Below are positions 44,484 through 53,981 of a stretch of DNA of 64,000 nt, piece after piece. Origin of the DNA: Fusibacter bizertensis (lineage in GTDB: Bacteria > Bacillota > Clostridia > Peptostreptococcales > Acidaminobacteraceae). The stretch is from positions 124,001-188,000 of the forward strand of contig NZ_JARYZI010000001.1 of the NCBI RefSeq assembly GCF_029914245.1, written 5' to 3'. Both the position numbers and the translations under genes were made by a program. The notes beneath the pieces were generated by a model. It was not told the origin of the DNA. It saw nothing but the letters and a program-made list of their open reading frames with translations, and searched no databases. Position 1 is the first letter of the stretch. Each line of letters opens with the position of its first letter.

Positions 44484-44654
44484 TTATTTTGCGTCTCTGC
44501 TGTGGTAATATCCACACTCAGCACATTCTCTGTGTGATACATTTGCCGCTTTACATTTTGGACATTCGATAATGTTTGGAGCTACCATTTTGATATTTGA
44601 TGCTCTTCTCTTATCTCTTCTCGCTTTACCTATCTTACGCTTAGGTACTGCCAT
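44484..44654 (-). CDS. rpmF: 50S ribosomal protein L32
   Basis: A 56-residue L32: starts MAVPKRKIGKARRDKRRASN and continues with a zinc ribbon, CPKC at 31-34 and CAEC at 44-47, so it is the zinc-binding form. GGAGGTG precedes the ATG. It follows yceD by 19 bases, the usual order yceD-rpmF-plsX, and is separated from plsX by a terminator. Confidence 0.97.
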   Translation of the reverse strand: MAVPKRKIGKARRDKRRASNIKMVAPNIIECPKCKAANVSHRECAECGYYHSRDAK

Positions 44655-44673
44655 ATCTTAACACCTCCTTAAT

Positions 44674-45171
44674 CTAAGTGAATAAATTCTTAAGTGCCTC
44701 AAGTCTCGGGTCAATTTTCGTTTCATCACACTCACACATACCCTTGTTAAGATCTTTTCCACATTGAGGACAAAGTCCTGCGCAATCTTCATTACAAAGT
44801 ATTTGTAGTGGCAAATTTAATGTTATATCTTCCTCAAGTACAGGCATAAGCTCTAGAACACCGTCCTTAACCTCAACAAAGTCTTCACTTTCTTCAGTTT
44901 CTAAGGGCGTCACCAATATGCGTTCAACTGTACTTTGGAGGTTAACGTTAACGTCTTTTAAGCATCTGTGGCATTCGAAAACCAAATCTCCAGAATAAGA
45001 GAGGGTTAATTCATAGCGCTTACCCATCTTTTTGATAGTACCCAAAACATGGATTGCTGATGCGTTCACACACTCAATTGACTCTAAAAAAGACTTGTCA
45101 AGATCAAGACTCGACTCAAAATCCGCTTGATTTTGAAGTCCTTTTATAACCTTTGAAAAATCAAGGATCAT
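44674..45171 (-). CDS. yceD: YceD family (DUF177) protein
   Basis: A 165-residue DUF177 protein, linked in bacteria and plastids to 23S rRNA accumulation and paired with rpmF. It shows the family Cys clusters CHRCLKD at about 87-93 and a C-terminal CNEDCAGLCPQCGKDLNKG stretch followed by CEC, which could bind zinc. It is acidic in the middle. It is driven by a consensus promoter, and its ribosome site can pair with sequence just upstream of the start site. Confidence 0.92.
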   Translation of the reverse strand: MILDFSKVIKGLQNQADFESSLDLDKSFLESIECVNASAIHVLGTIKKMGKRYELTLSYSGDLVFECHRCLKDVNVNLQSTVERILVTPLETEESEDFVEVKDGVLELMPVLEEDITLNLPLQILCNEDCAGLCPQCGKDLNKGMCECDETKIDPRLEALKNLFT

Positions 45172-45199
45172 TTTTTCACCTCTTCAATGCAACATTAAT

Positions 45200-45228
45200 A
45201 TTATAATTACTGCAAAGAGGTTTGTCAA
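45200..45228 (-). promoter_or_regulatory. Consensus SigA promoter for yceD-rpmF
   Basis: TTGACA (45228-45223), 17 bases, TATAAT (45205-45200): a perfect match. It begins 7 bases past the ackA stop. The spacer contains ACCTCTT (45221-45215), complementary to the yceD ribosome site AAGAGGT (45184-45178). Confidence 0.85.
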
Positions 45229-45234
45229 GTAAAA

Positions 45235-46428
45235 CTACTTAACTAATTCTAAAGTATCTCTAGCAATAGTTAATTCCTCATTTGTAGGAACAACCATGAT
45301 TTTTACTTTAGAATCATCTGTATTAACAAAAGCTTCTTTGCCTCTAACCTTATTTTTTACCGGATCTAATACAGCTCCCATAAACTCAAGGTTTTTACAA
45401 ATTTCCTCTCTGCTTTCTACGCCATTTTCGCCTAATCCAGCAGTAAATACGATTGCGTCTACACCACCGAGAACAGCAGCGTATGCAGCAATATATTTTC
45501 TCACGTTGCTGTGGTATATGTCAAGTGCTAAAATTGCTCTTTCATTACCAGCTGCAGCCGCATCTTCTACATCTCTAAAGTCACTGCTAACGCCAGAAAT
45601 TCCAAGCACACCTGATTTTTTGTTCATAATATCATTCATTTGCTCAAGTGTTATGTTTTCTTTACCCATAACATAAGTTACAATTTGTGGATCGATATCG
45701 CCACAACGTGTTCCCATTACTAAACCTTCAAGTGGTGTGAATCCCATTGAAGTATCTACAGATTTTCCACCGTCAATTGCTGCAAGTGAAGCGCCATTAC
45801 CAAGGTGACATGTGATAATCTTAGTTTCACTAAGTGGCTTTCCTAAAAGTTCTGCAGTTCTTTGAGATACATATCTATGACTTGTTCCGTGGAAACCATA
45901 TCTTCTCACATGATCTTTTTCATAGTATTCATAAGGAAGTGCATATACATATGCACTTGCAGGCATAGTTTGGTGGAATGCAGTATCAAATACAGCTACA
46001 TTTTTAACACCAGGTAATAATTCTTCAATTGCACTGATACCAATGATGTTAGGTGGATTATGAAGTGGTGCAAGTTCAATACACTCTTCGAGTGCAGCCA
46101 TAACTGACTTGTCCACAATAACTGACGCACTGTATTTTTCACCAGCATGTACAACACGATGTCCTACGGCATTAATTTCTTGAAGTGAAGCAATCGCGCC
46201 ATGCTCTGGATGAACAATTGCATCAAGAACTTGTGCAAGTGCATCCTTATGATCTTTCATTGCTACTTCAATCGTTTTTTTATCTTTTCCCTCTACTTCA
46301 TGTTTAAGCCTAGAGCCTTCAATTCCTATTCTCTCTACAAGACCCTTTGCTAAAACACTCTCATCTTCCATGTTAAACAATTGGTATTTGAGTGATGAGC
46401 TCCCACAATTGATAACTAAAACATTCAT
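45235..46428 (-). CDS. ackA: Acetate kinase
   Basis: AckA makes ATP from acetyl-phosphate, the last step of acetate fermentation. I start at 46428 ([16 protein letters not shown]), 8 bases after AGGAGGG, not at the longer frame to 46488. The 397 residues include [60 protein letters not shown]-type sequence ([20 protein letters not shown]) and FTAGLGENG. No pta gene is next to it. The leader holds a 16-base perfect palindrome. Confidence 0.98.
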   Translation of the reverse strand: MNVLVINCGSSSLKYQLFNMEDESVLAKGLVERIGIEGSRLKHEVEGKDKKTIEVAMKDHKDALAQVLDAIVHPEHGAIASLQEINAVGHRVVHAGEKYSASVIVDKSVMAALEECIELAPLHNPPNIIGISAIEELLPGVKNVAVFDTAFHQTMPASAYVYALPYEYYEKDHVRRYGFHGTSHRYVSQRTAELLGKPLSETKIITCHLGNGASLAAIDGGKSVDTSMGFTPLEGLVMGTRCGDIDPQIVTYVMGKENITLEQMNDIMNKKSGVLGISGVSSDFRDVEDAAAAGNERAILALDIYHSNVRKYIAAYAAVLGGVDAIVFTAGLGENGVESREEICKNLEFMGAVLDPVKNKVRGKEAFVNTDDSKVKIMVVPTNEELTIARDTLELVK

Positions 46429-46448
46429 TAAATGCCCTCCTTGATATA

Positions 46449-46464
46449 TATATCTTAAGATATA
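46449..46464. repeat. Perfect palindrome in the ackA leader
   Basis: TATATCTTAAGATATA: a perfect 16-base palindrome, 20 bases before the ackA ATG and 33 bases downstream of its -10. It is a candidate operator between the divergent ackA and tmcAL genes. The regulator is unknown. Confidence 0.45.
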
Positions 46465-46496
46465 GTAATTAGTAGTGATTTCGGTCATACATTTAT

Positions 46497-46524
46497 ATTA
46501 TAATGTAATTGAGTGAATTTTCAA
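46497..46524 (-). promoter_or_regulatory. SigA promoter for ackA
   Basis: TTGAAA (46524-46519), 16 bases, TATAAT (46502-46497). On the other strand a TATAAT at 46499-46504 overlaps it and may be the -10 for tmcAL, so the two divergent promoters could share the same DNA; no good -35 is visible for tmcAL. Confidence 0.7.
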
Positions 46525-46542
46525 TACTAACGGAGGATATTG

Positions 46543-47763
46543 ATGAAAATTATTGGCATCGTATCAGAATATAACCCTTTTCACAACGGACACGCCTATC
46601 AAGTACAAAAATCAATACAAGAATTAGATGCCGATGGCGTAATCGCTATCATGAGTGGTAATTTTGTTCAGCGTGGGCACCCTGCTTTTATGGACAAATG
46701 GACACGGGCTAAAATGGCCGTCGTATCTGGTGTTAACTTAGTCATAGAATTGCCAACTTATTTCGCAACATCTAGTGCAGAAGCCTTTGCATATGGCGCA
46801 GTAGCACTTTTAGAATCAACTGGAGTTGTTACACATCTCTCTTTCGGCTCTGAAACTGATCACTTAAATGTATTAAAAGAAATTGCTTACGCGCTAGTTT
46901 TTCCAAATAAAGTATATCAAGATTCATTTTCACTAGCTTTAGAAAAAGGAATTTCCTTCCCCGCTGCTAGATCGCAAGCGCTTCAAATAGCATACCCTGA
47001 TCTCATGGCAAATATTGACCTCAACCAATCCAACACAATCCTAGTGATAGAGTATCTCAAAGCACTTATTCAGCTTGAAAGCAACATTGAGCCTTTTCTC
47101 GTTAAACGCATAGGCAAAAGCTATCATGATACTTCCACAAATGATAAATATGTAAGTGCTACAGGTATTAGAGAAGCACTTTATCACCATCAAGATATCA
47201 CGTCACATTTACCAAAAGAGGCTTACGACATCCTTTCAAAATCAATCTACTCCCCAGTTTTTATGAAAGATTTTGAAACGATGCTACTATACAGACTTCG
47301 ATTAATGACCAAACAAGAACTTGCCTTAGTTAGAGATGTCAATGAGGGACTAGAAAACAAAATTGTTGATGGCGCTGTTAGATGTAGTTCCTATGAAGAC
47401 TTAACCAATCATTTAAAATCAAAACGCTATACCATGACACGCATCAATAGAGTCCTAACAAATGCTTTACTTAATATAAATCAAGATAAGTTAGATCTAA
47501 GACAGTATGGTTATATAAGAGTGCTTGCATTTGATGAAGTCGGTCAAAAAATTCTTCGTCAAATGAAAAAAAATGGGTATTATCCTATTATCACAAATAT
47601 CAATAAACATCAGGACTATCTAAAAGACAATCCATTGATGCAACTTGATATACGTGCTTCTAATCTCTATCAGCTTTCACAAAGAGATATTGCGCTTAGA
47701 ATAGGCGGTAGGGATTATTTAGAAAAACCATATATGCATCAGAAAATAGGGAGGAACGAATGA
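46543..47763 (+). CDS. tmcAL: tRNA(Met) cytidine acetate ligase TmcAL
   Basis: TmcAL uses acetate and ATP to acetylate C34 of elongator tRNA-Met. I start at the ATG at 46543, 6 bases after GGAGG; the TTG one codon before is less likely. The 406 residues have the nucleotidyltransferase motif HNGH at 14-17 (SEYNPFHNGHAYQ), MSGNFVQRGHPAFMDKWTRA, and KRIGKSYHDTSTNDKYVSAT. It is next to acetate kinase, an enzyme that also handles acetate. thyX overlaps its end. Confidence 0.95.
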   Translation: MKIIGIVSEYNPFHNGHAYQVQKSIQELDADGVIAIMSGNFVQRGHPAFMDKWTRAKMAVVSGVNLVIELPTYFATSSAEAFAYGAVALLESTGVVTHLSFGSETDHLNVLKEIAYALVFPNKVYQDSFSLALEKGISFPAARSQALQIAYPDLMANIDLNQSNTILVIEYLKALIQLESNIEPFLVKRIGKSYHDTSTNDKYVSATGIREALYHHQDITSHLPKEAYDILSKSIYSPVFMKDFETMLLYRLRLMTKQELALVRDVNEGLENKIVDGAVRCSSYEDLTNHLKSKRYTMTRINRVLTNALLNINQDKLDLRQYGYIRVLAFDEVGQKILRQMKKNGYYPIITNINKHQDYLKDNPLMQLDIRASNLYQLSQRDIALRIGGRDYLEKPYMHQKIGRNE

Positions 47764-48452
47764 AAAAAGTATTAGGCAATGGCTACGTAAGATTAGTTGA
47801 TGTGATGGGCAGTGATTTATCTGTAGTCAATTCTGCACGTGTTAGTTATAACAAAGCCACCAACGAACTTAGACCAGAAGATGAGAAACTCATCAACTTT
47901 TTAGCACGTAACGACCATACCAGCCCCTTTAGGCATGCAACACTTCAATTTGAGGTCTATGCACCACTAATGTGCGCTCGGCAATGGTGGAAATACTTGA
48001 TTGGTTCATCGCATCAAGACCCCTTCACAGCTTGGAACGAATCAAGTAGACGCTATGTAACAGAAGAGATTGAGTTTTATTTACCCGCAAGTGATGCTTG
48101 GAGAAGCAAACCTGAAAATTCAAAGCAAGGTAGCGGACCTTGTCTAGACGAAAAAATAGGAGGCGAAGCACTTAATCGTTTGCTGAAACAGATAGATTAT
48201 GGCATGGAAAATTATAACTGGGCTATAGAAAACGGTGTTGCTACTGAACAAGCTAGATTATTTATACCAAGCGCCTACGGCCTAATGGTGAGATGGTACT
48301 GGACAGCTTCTCTACAAGGTGTAGCGCACTTTTTAGCACAAAGAACCGATGGACATGCACAGTCCGAAATTAGAGAATATGCAAACGCAGTTAAAGAGTT
48401 AGCGACAGAACGATTTCCAGTCTCCATCGCAGCACTCCTTCAAAATTTATAA
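47760..48452 (+). CDS. thyX: FAD-dependent thymidylate synthase ThyX, variant signature
   Basis: ThyX makes dTMP from dUMP using FAD. The 230 residues show the family layout: SARVSYNKATNELRPEDEKL, HTSPFRHATLQFEVYAPLMC, and C-terminal EQARLFIPSAYGLMVRWYWT and HFLAQRTDGHAQSEIREYA. The signature region is unusual: the standard RHRxxSxNExSxRY is replaced by ARQWWKYLIGSS (73-84), then about seven extra residues, then WNESSRRY at 92-99. The RHR triplet is lacking. It overlaps tmcAL by 4 bases (ATGA). Confidence 0.93.
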   Translation: MKKVLGNGYVRLVDVMGSDLSVVNSARVSYNKATNELRPEDEKLINFLARNDHTSPFRHATLQFEVYAPLMCARQWWKYLIGSSHQDPFTAWNESSRRYVTEEIEFYLPASDAWRSKPENSKQGSGPCLDEKIGGEALNRLLKQIDYGMENYNWAIENGVATEQARLFIPSAYGLMVRWYWTASLQGVAHFLAQRTDGHAQSEIREYANAVKELATERFPVSIAALLQNL

Positions 48453-48479
48453 TAAAATTTACCAAGTTATGTAAAAAAC

Positions 48480-48522
48480 AAAAGCGTCAAGCACAAGATT
48501 AATTTATGTGTTTGACGCTTTT
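48480..48522 (+). terminator. Terminator between thyX and the convergent coaD operon
   Basis: AAAAGCGTCAA / TTGACGCTTTT, an 11-bp stem with a 21-base loop that can pair further. The A and T runs on both sides suit it for both directions: it should stop thyX on the plus strand and the gene ending at 48545 on the minus strand. Confidence 0.88.
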
Positions 48523-48544
48523 AAATATTTGATTTTCAAATTAT

Positions 48545-49087
48545 TTATTTGAACTCATCTAATTCATCGATATTTTCTTTGATTGTGTATAGGATCTTCG
48601 AGATGTTGAGTTCCACTCGCTTCATTACTTCTTCAGCATATTCATAAGAACCGCTTCTTATACCTTCAGCTCTATTTTCAGCTTCATGTATAAGTTCTTG
48701 TGCTTTAGCGCGTGCATGCCTCATAATTTCATGCTCATTAATTAATTCTTTCGCACGATTAGTAGCATCGATAAGAATCTCTGTTTCTTGAGCCTTTGCA
48801 GTCTCAATAATTCTTAACTCCTCATGTCTAGCGTTGTTCACTAATTCATCTGCAAGACTAGTAGCCTCCTCGATAATTTGAACCTTTTGAGACTTAATAA
48901 ATCTTACCTGTTGGTATTCATCAGGCAACAACATATTGATATCTTTGATAATACTTAATAGTTCTTGACGATCTACTAAAATCTTTCCAGTTAATGGAAC
49001 AGTTGGAGAAGCCTCAAGTTTATCCTCAAATTCTTCAAGGAGTTCAAGAACTCTTAACTCTAATTCTTGTTTATTATTACCGCTCAT
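48545..49087 (-). CDS. Coiled-coil protein of unknown function after coaD
   Basis: A 180-residue, mostly helical protein rich in Glu, Ala, Lys and Arg, with long coiled-coil stretches (about 65-150). Similar proteins after coaD in clostridia are often labelled V-type ATPase subunit H-like because of this composition, but I see no sign of such a function. The N-terminal part ([40 protein letters not shown]) resembles DivIVA-type binding segments. It overlaps coaD by 11 bases, implying coupled translation. Role unknown. Confidence 0.75.
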   Translation of the reverse strand: MSGNNKQELELRVLELLEEFEDKLEASPTVPLTGKILVDRQELLSIIKDINMLLPDEYQQVRFIKSQKVQIIEEATSLADELVNNARHEELRIIETAKAQETEILIDATNRAKELINEHEIMRHARAKAQELIHEAENRAEGIRSGSYEYAEEVMKRVELNISKILYTIKENIDELDEFK

Positions 49088-49568
49088 TGCTACCTCCTAC
49101 TTTTTGCTCAATAGCATCTCGTACTTCTGGTGTAACAAAGTTAGTGATATCACCACCGAAACTTGCAACTTCTTTAACGATACTAGAGCTAAGATACATA
49201 TAATCTGTTCTTGTCATTATAAATGTTGTTTCTATCTCTCTACATAACTTTTGGTTAACACTTGCCATTTGAAATTCCGCTTCAAAGTCTGAAATAGCTC
49301 TTAAACCTTTAACTAAAATTCTCAAATTGTTCTGTTTTAAATAATCTATAAGTAACCCTTCATGTTGATCCACTTCCACATTTTCGATATGTTCAGTTGC
49401 TGTTTTAAGAAGTGCAACTCTTTCGTCCACATCAAACATAGGTTTTTTACTTTTGTTATACATCACTGTAACAATCACTTTATCAAAAATTTTACTTGAA
49501 CGTTCAATAATATCTAAATGTCCTAACGTTACCGGATCAAAACTTCCAGGATATACAGCTGTCTTCAT
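49077..49568 (-). CDS. coaD: Phosphopantetheine adenylyltransferase CoaD
   Basis: CoaD makes dephospho-CoA, the fourth step of coenzyme A synthesis. The 163 residues have the nucleotidyltransferase motif [19 protein letters not shown] (TLGH at 14-17), [20 protein letters not shown], and the ISSS-type loop [17 protein letters not shown]. It overlaps rsmD by 4 bases. Confidence 0.98.
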   Translation of the reverse strand: MKTAVYPGSFDPVTLGHLDIIERSSKIFDKVIVTVMYNKSKKPMFDVDERVALLKTATEHIENVEVDQHEGLLIDYLKQNNLRILVKGLRAISDFEAEFQMASVNQKLCREIETTFIMTRTDYMYLSSSIVKEVASFGGDITNFVTPEVRDAIEQKVGGSNER

Positions 49569-50116
49569 GTACGCCTCCTAAACACTGTCACACCAATTTT
49601 ACCATATTTTTTAGTTTTTAACGACTCGAAATATTCAGAAGTCGTAATTATTTCCAAATCTCCAATAGCATGCTCAATGACTAGCAACCCATTTTCTGCA
49701 AGGACGTCAAACTTCTCAACCGCTTCTAAACACTTTACAATATGACCTGATAAGTAAGGCGGATCCATCACGATTAAATCAATTTTTGTATCATTTAAGT
49801 TTCCTAGCACATCATATACATCTCGATTGAGTATCGTAGCTCCCTCTTCAAGTTTTGTCTTTAAAATATTACGCTCAATAATTTCTTTTGATCTAGGATT
49901 TTTCTCAACAAAAATAACACTTTCAGCACCTCGGCTTAAGAGTTCAATTCCCAGCGCACCAGAACCAGAAAACAAATCTAAACAATTTGCGCCATAAATT
50001 CGGGTTTGAATCATACTAAATATCGCTTCTTTAACACGATCAGTTGTTGGTCTTGTATCAAGCCCTTCAAGGGTTTCAAGAGTGACTCCTCTTGCACTTC
50101 CTGAAATTACACGCAT
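49565..50116 (-). CDS. rsmD: 16S rRNA (guanine966-N2)-methyltransferase RsmD
   Basis: RsmD methylates G966 of 16S rRNA. I use the ATG at 50116 ([18 protein letters not shown]), the standard family start, with a GGAAGTG ribosome site; an ATG five codons earlier lacks one. The 183 residues include [35 protein letters not shown] and the catalytic [11 protein letters not shown]. It sits between recG and coaD in the usual order. Confidence 0.96.
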   Translation of the reverse strand: MRVISGSARGVTLETLEGLDTRPTTDRVKEAIFSMIQTRIYGANCLDLFSGSGALGIELLSRGAESVIFVEKNPRSKEIIERNILKTKLEEGATILNRDVYDVLGNLNDTKIDLIVMDPPYLSGHIVKCLEAVEKFDVLAENGLLVIEHAIGDLEIITTSEYFESLKTKKYGKIGVTVFRRRT

Positions 50117-50138
50117 CTCTTCACTTCCCATCTATTTT

Positions 50139-52163
50139 TTATAAAGTAAACCATTTCTCTAGATTATGACTCTGACGATTAATCAATCCTACATAATCTT
50201 GATTATCCATATTGTATTCATCTAAAATAAAACGGATATGTTTTTGAACTTCCACAATCACATCCTTATGCTTCGTAAGATCAGCTAATTTAAGTTCAGG
50301 AATACCGTGTTGCCTCAATCCAAAAACCTCACCTGGTCCCCTAATTTCAAGATCTTTTTCAGCAACAACAAAACCATCACCAGAATTAACAAGCGTTTCT
50401 ACCCTGAGTTTAGCAGTTGCAGATAATTTCTCACTCACTAAAAAACAATATGACTGTTCAGCACCTCTTCCAACTCGCCCCCTAAGTTGATGTAATTGCG
50501 ACAAACCAAACCTCTCAGTATTCATAATCACCATAATCGTAGCATTGGCAACATGTATACCTACTTCGATCACAGTCGTCGATACAAGCAAATCAACCTC
50601 ACCGGATTTAAACGCATGCATCAGCAGTTCTTTTTCCTGCGCCTTCATTTTACCATGAATAAGCCCAACCTTAAACGACTCAAATCTCTTCTGCATCTCT
50701 TTATAAATTTCTTCTGCAGAATTTAAGTCTAATGTTTCAGAGGACTCTATCAAAGGACATACGATATACCCCTGTCTGCCCTCCTCTAGTTTACTCCGTA
50801 TAAAAGTATACATTTCTTCTTTTTTGGATTTATTGATAAAATGTGTTTTAATGGGCTTTCTACCCTGTGGCATCTGAGCAATCACAGAAACATCCATATC
50901 TCCGTATATAATCAGAGACAATGTTCGCGGAATTGGTGTAGCAGACATTATAAGTGCATGTGGTCTATCAGATTTTTGCAGTGCAAGTAAGCGTTGTCTT
51001 ATTCCAAAGCGATGTTGCTCGTCAGTAATAACAACACCAAGTTCTTTAAAAATCACATCCTCTTGCAAAACAGCGTGTGTCCCAATAATCACCTTGATTT
51101 CACCATTTTTAATAGCCTCTTTTAGTTTTTTCTTTTGAGAAGCTATTACATTTGAAGTTAAAAGACAAACACTAATTTCTGGATAAAACATTTTAAAAGT
51201 CTCGTAATGTTGCTCAGCTAACAGTGTCGTAGGCGCAACTAAAGTACCTTGTTTGCCATTTGTCACTGCTGCAAGCAATGTCAAAAAAGCAATGACTGTC
51301 TTACCCGAACCAACATCGCCTTGCACCAGTCTGTTCATACTATAACCGCTTTTCATATCATCATAAATCTGAGTCATAACTTGTTTTTGCGCTTCTGTAA
51401 GCTCAAAAGGTAAGGCGTTTTGATATTCATCTAATTGCTTTGTGATTATATAAGGTTTTAAAGTCGGTTTATGATAATTGCGTTTTAACAAAATTAGTCT
51501 TAGCTGAAGTAAAAACAATTCTTCATATATCAATCGATTTCTTGCCGCCTTGTAATTTTCTTTTGATGTTGGAAAATGAATTTCACGAAGCGCAAATGAT
51601 AATGGTGCAAGTCCGGCCATTTTTATCAAAGACTCCGGTAATGTTTCTTCTAAATTCGCAAGACAGTAACTTAACACTTGTCTATGTATCGCTACAAGTT
51701 CAGATTGATGAATACCAAGTGTTGCGTTGTATATAGGTAATATCGATAGAAAAGACTTTTCATTTGCCTCAGCATATTCTGGTTGCTTAATCTTAAATGT
51801 AGGTCCGTTTTTTTCAATTTTTCCATGAAAAAAATAGAGCTGATTTTCAGTGAAGTGCCCCATAATATACGTTGCTGAAAAAAAGATGATTTCTCCAGTA
51901 AAATAACCATCTGTAACATCTAAGATTAGCATCTCTTTTTTTATTTTAGGCAAAAACTTCGTACGTTTACGCACAATCTTTGCTTGAATAACACCAATTT
52001 CTTCATGTCCTATTTCAGACACATGCCTAACTTTTCTTCTATCCACATATCGAAAAGGATAGTCATAAAGAACATCTTGGTATGTTTCCAAGCCAATTTT
52101 TTTTAGTTTTTGCGCTTTTTTCTCACCTACACCCTTTAAAAGAGTCAATGGTTGTTGAAACAC
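50139..52163 (-). CDS. recG: ATP-dependent DNA helicase RecG
   Basis: RecG remodels stalled replication forks. The start is GTG at 52163, with GAGGTG upstream. The 674 residues have the OB-fold wedge domain (about 60-150), Walker A GDVGSGKTV, DEQHRFG (motif II), the HATPIPRTL-type motif SATPIPRTLSLIIYGDMDVS, and the helicase C domain (VSTTVIEVGIHVANATIMVI; LHQLRGRVGRGAEQSYCFLV). It is complete. A terminator separates it from fakA. Confidence 0.97.
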   Translation of the reverse strand: MFQQPLTLLKGVGEKKAQKLKKIGLETYQDVLYDYPFRYVDRRKVRHVSEIGHEEIGVIQAKIVRKRTKFLPKIKKEMLILDVTDGYFTGEIIFFSATYIMGHFTENQLYFFHGKIEKNGPTFKIKQPEYAEANEKSFLSILPIYNATLGIHQSELVAIHRQVLSYCLANLEETLPESLIKMAGLAPLSFALREIHFPTSKENYKAARNRLIYEELFLLQLRLILLKRNYHKPTLKPYIITKQLDEYQNALPFELTEAQKQVMTQIYDDMKSGYSMNRLVQGDVGSGKTVIAFLTLLAAVTNGKQGTLVAPTTLLAEQHYETFKMFYPEISVCLLTSNVIASQKKKLKEAIKNGEIKVIIGTHAVLQEDVIFKELGVVITDEQHRFGIRQRLLALQKSDRPHALIMSATPIPRTLSLIIYGDMDVSVIAQMPQGRKPIKTHFINKSKKEEMYTFIRSKLEEGRQGYIVCPLIESSETLDLNSAEEIYKEMQKRFESFKVGLIHGKMKAQEKELLMHAFKSGEVDLLVSTTVIEVGIHVANATIMVIMNTERFGLSQLHQLRGRVGRGAEQSYCFLVSEKLSATAKLRVETLVNSGDGFVVAEKDLEIRGPGEVFGLRQHGIPELKLADLTKHKDVIVEVQKHIRFILDEYNMDNQDYVGLINRQSHNLEKWFTL

Positions 52164-52227
52164 ACATACACCTCATTAAATAATGATCATACTCAGTTTG
52201 ATTATAGATTCTCAACTGTAACGACCT

Positions 52228-52277
52228 GAAAAAAAAGGCAAGGCTAAGCAAATAAGCTTATTTGCAAGTCTTGCCTT
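52228..52277 (-). terminator. Terminator after fakA
   Basis: On the transcript AAGGCAAG / CTTGCCTT encloses an 18-base palindrome GCAAATAAGCTTATTTGC, and the whole hairpin is followed by a run of seven T. It begins 24 bases after the fakA stop. Confidence 0.9.
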
Positions 52278-52301
52278 CATTCATACTCAAATTTTTATAA
52301 T

Positions 52302-53966
52302 CTATTCTATCGAACAAACATAATAATAAATGGGTTGACCACCTGAATAAATATCAATTTCAAGCTCTGGATACGCCTCACTAATAACGTCTACAATCTC
52401 TTCAGCATCTTGCTTAGTCACATCAGAACCGTAGTACAAAGATAATATTTCAGAATCGTCGTTAATCGTATTTTTAATTGAATCTAAGATAACATTTTTA
52501 ATTTCTTTACCAACGCCTTTGATTTCACCATCTGCAACTGCTAAATAATCATCTTTTTCTATCGCTAAATCATTAAAAGTAGTATTTCTTACAGAATACG
52601 TAATCTGAATAGTCTTGACATTAGAAAGACTTTGAACCATTGCCTGATAATTCTCATCAGCACTTTTATCTCTATCAAATTCCAACATAGCGGTGATACA
52701 TTGGGGCATAGTTTTTGATGGAATAACATATACATCTTTATCCGAAAGTTCTTTCGCTTGATTTGCAGCCATAATTATATTGCTGTTATTAGGGAAAATA
52801 AAGATGTGTTTTGAAGGACAATTTGCAATTTCTTTCATAAAATCTTCTGTACTCGGGTTCATAGTTTGTCCACCCGTGATACTACCATGAATTCCCAAGT
52901 CTTTAAAAATATTTACGAAACCATCACCCATAGCAACACCTATAAAACCATAGTCTTCTTCATATGGCAGTTCCGCGTTCACGTCTTTTTTATCTTCAAC
53001 TTTATCAGCTAATTTGTCTTGATCATGGGCACCTTCTATAATTGTGCTGTGTTGATCCCTCATATTTTCGATTTTAACTTTTTTCAGAGAACCATACTTA
53101 AGTGCTTCTTCTAGGGCAGTACCTGGATTGTTGGTATGAACATGTACTTTGATCAAATCATCATCTTGAACAAATACCATGCTATCGCCCATTTTTTCAA
53201 TAATTTGACGTAATTCTTGTCCATTCATTGAATCGCCTTCGATAATAAACTCAGTGCAATATGCAAATTCTATATCATCAGTATTAATTATATTTTGAGC
53301 AGGCATAATAGACTCTTCTTCAGTTTTAATAGCATCAAAGCTAGATTCAACACCTTGCATGGCATCTAGACATCCTTGCAATATACATATAAGGCCTTTA
53401 CCACCTGCATCAACCACACCTGCTTGTTTAAGCACTGGTAGATATTCAGGTGTTAGTTCTAAAGTTTCTTCACCAATCTTGATTAAAAGTTTCATGAGAT
53501 CAACAAGTTCCAAATCTTCATGAACATATTCCATACTCTTATCAGCAATTTTTCTAATGACCGTTAAAATTGTTCCTTCCACTGGCTTAAGTACAGCACT
53601 ATATGCAGTATCAGCAGCATCTTTAAAAGCTATACACAAATCTGTAGAAGTTAACTCAGTTTTTCCCTTACAGCCCTTTGCAAAACCACGAAAAATTTGT
53701 GATAATATAACGCCAGAATTTCCTCTTGCGCCCATTAAAGAACCCTTCGAAATAGATTTTGATACTTCTTCAACTGTTTCAAAACTTTGTTTTGTTAGCC
53801 CTTCAATTGCAGAATTCATCGTAAGTGACATATTCGTACCTGTATCCCCATCTGGTACTGGGAAAACATTTAGTGAATCTACTAATCCTTTGTTTTTATT
53901 TAGCTCTACAGTTCCTTGCTTAAACATTTTGGCAAGCAACTCAGCATTAATGGTTTTAAGTTCCAC
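52302..53966 (-). CDS. fakA: Fatty acid kinase catalytic subunit FakA (DhaL/DAK-like)
   Basis: FakA phosphorylates fatty acids bound to FakB (DegV) proteins. The 554 residues have the N-terminal DhaL nucleotide-binding domain with NVFPVPDGDTGTNMSLTM (about 33-50) and GARGNSGVILSQIFRGFAKG, a central region with MQGVESSFDA, and a C-terminal DegV-like part (GFVNIFKDLGIHGSITGGQT; FIFPNNSNIIMAANQAKEL). It is followed by recG and preceded by asp23, the usual trio. Confidence 0.93.
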   Translation of the reverse strand: MELKTINAELLAKMFKQGTVELNKNKGLVDSLNVFPVPDGDTGTNMSLTMNSAIEGLTKQSFETVEEVSKSISKGSLMGARGNSGVILSQIFRGFAKGCKGKTELTSTDLCIAFKDAADTAYSAVLKPVEGTILTVIRKIADKSMEYVHEDLELVDLMKLLIKIGEETLELTPEYLPVLKQAGVVDAGGKGLICILQGCLDAMQGVESSFDAIKTEEESIMPAQNIINTDDIEFAYCTEFIIEGDSMNGQELRQIIEKMGDSMVFVQDDDLIKVHVHTNNPGTALEEALKYGSLKKVKIENMRDQHSTIIEGAHDQDKLADKVEDKKDVNAELPYEEDYGFIGVAMGDGFVNIFKDLGIHGSITGGQTMNPSTEDFMKEIANCPSKHIFIFPNNSNIIMAANQAKELSDKDVYVIPSKTMPQCITAMLEFDRDKSADENYQAMVQSLSNVKTIQITYSVRNTTFNDLAIEKDDYLAVADGEIKGVGKEIKNVILDSIKNTINDDSEILSLYYGSDVTKQDAEEIVDVISEAYPELEIDIYSGGQPIYYYVCSIE

Positions 53967-53981
53967 GTGACTTCCTCCCTG

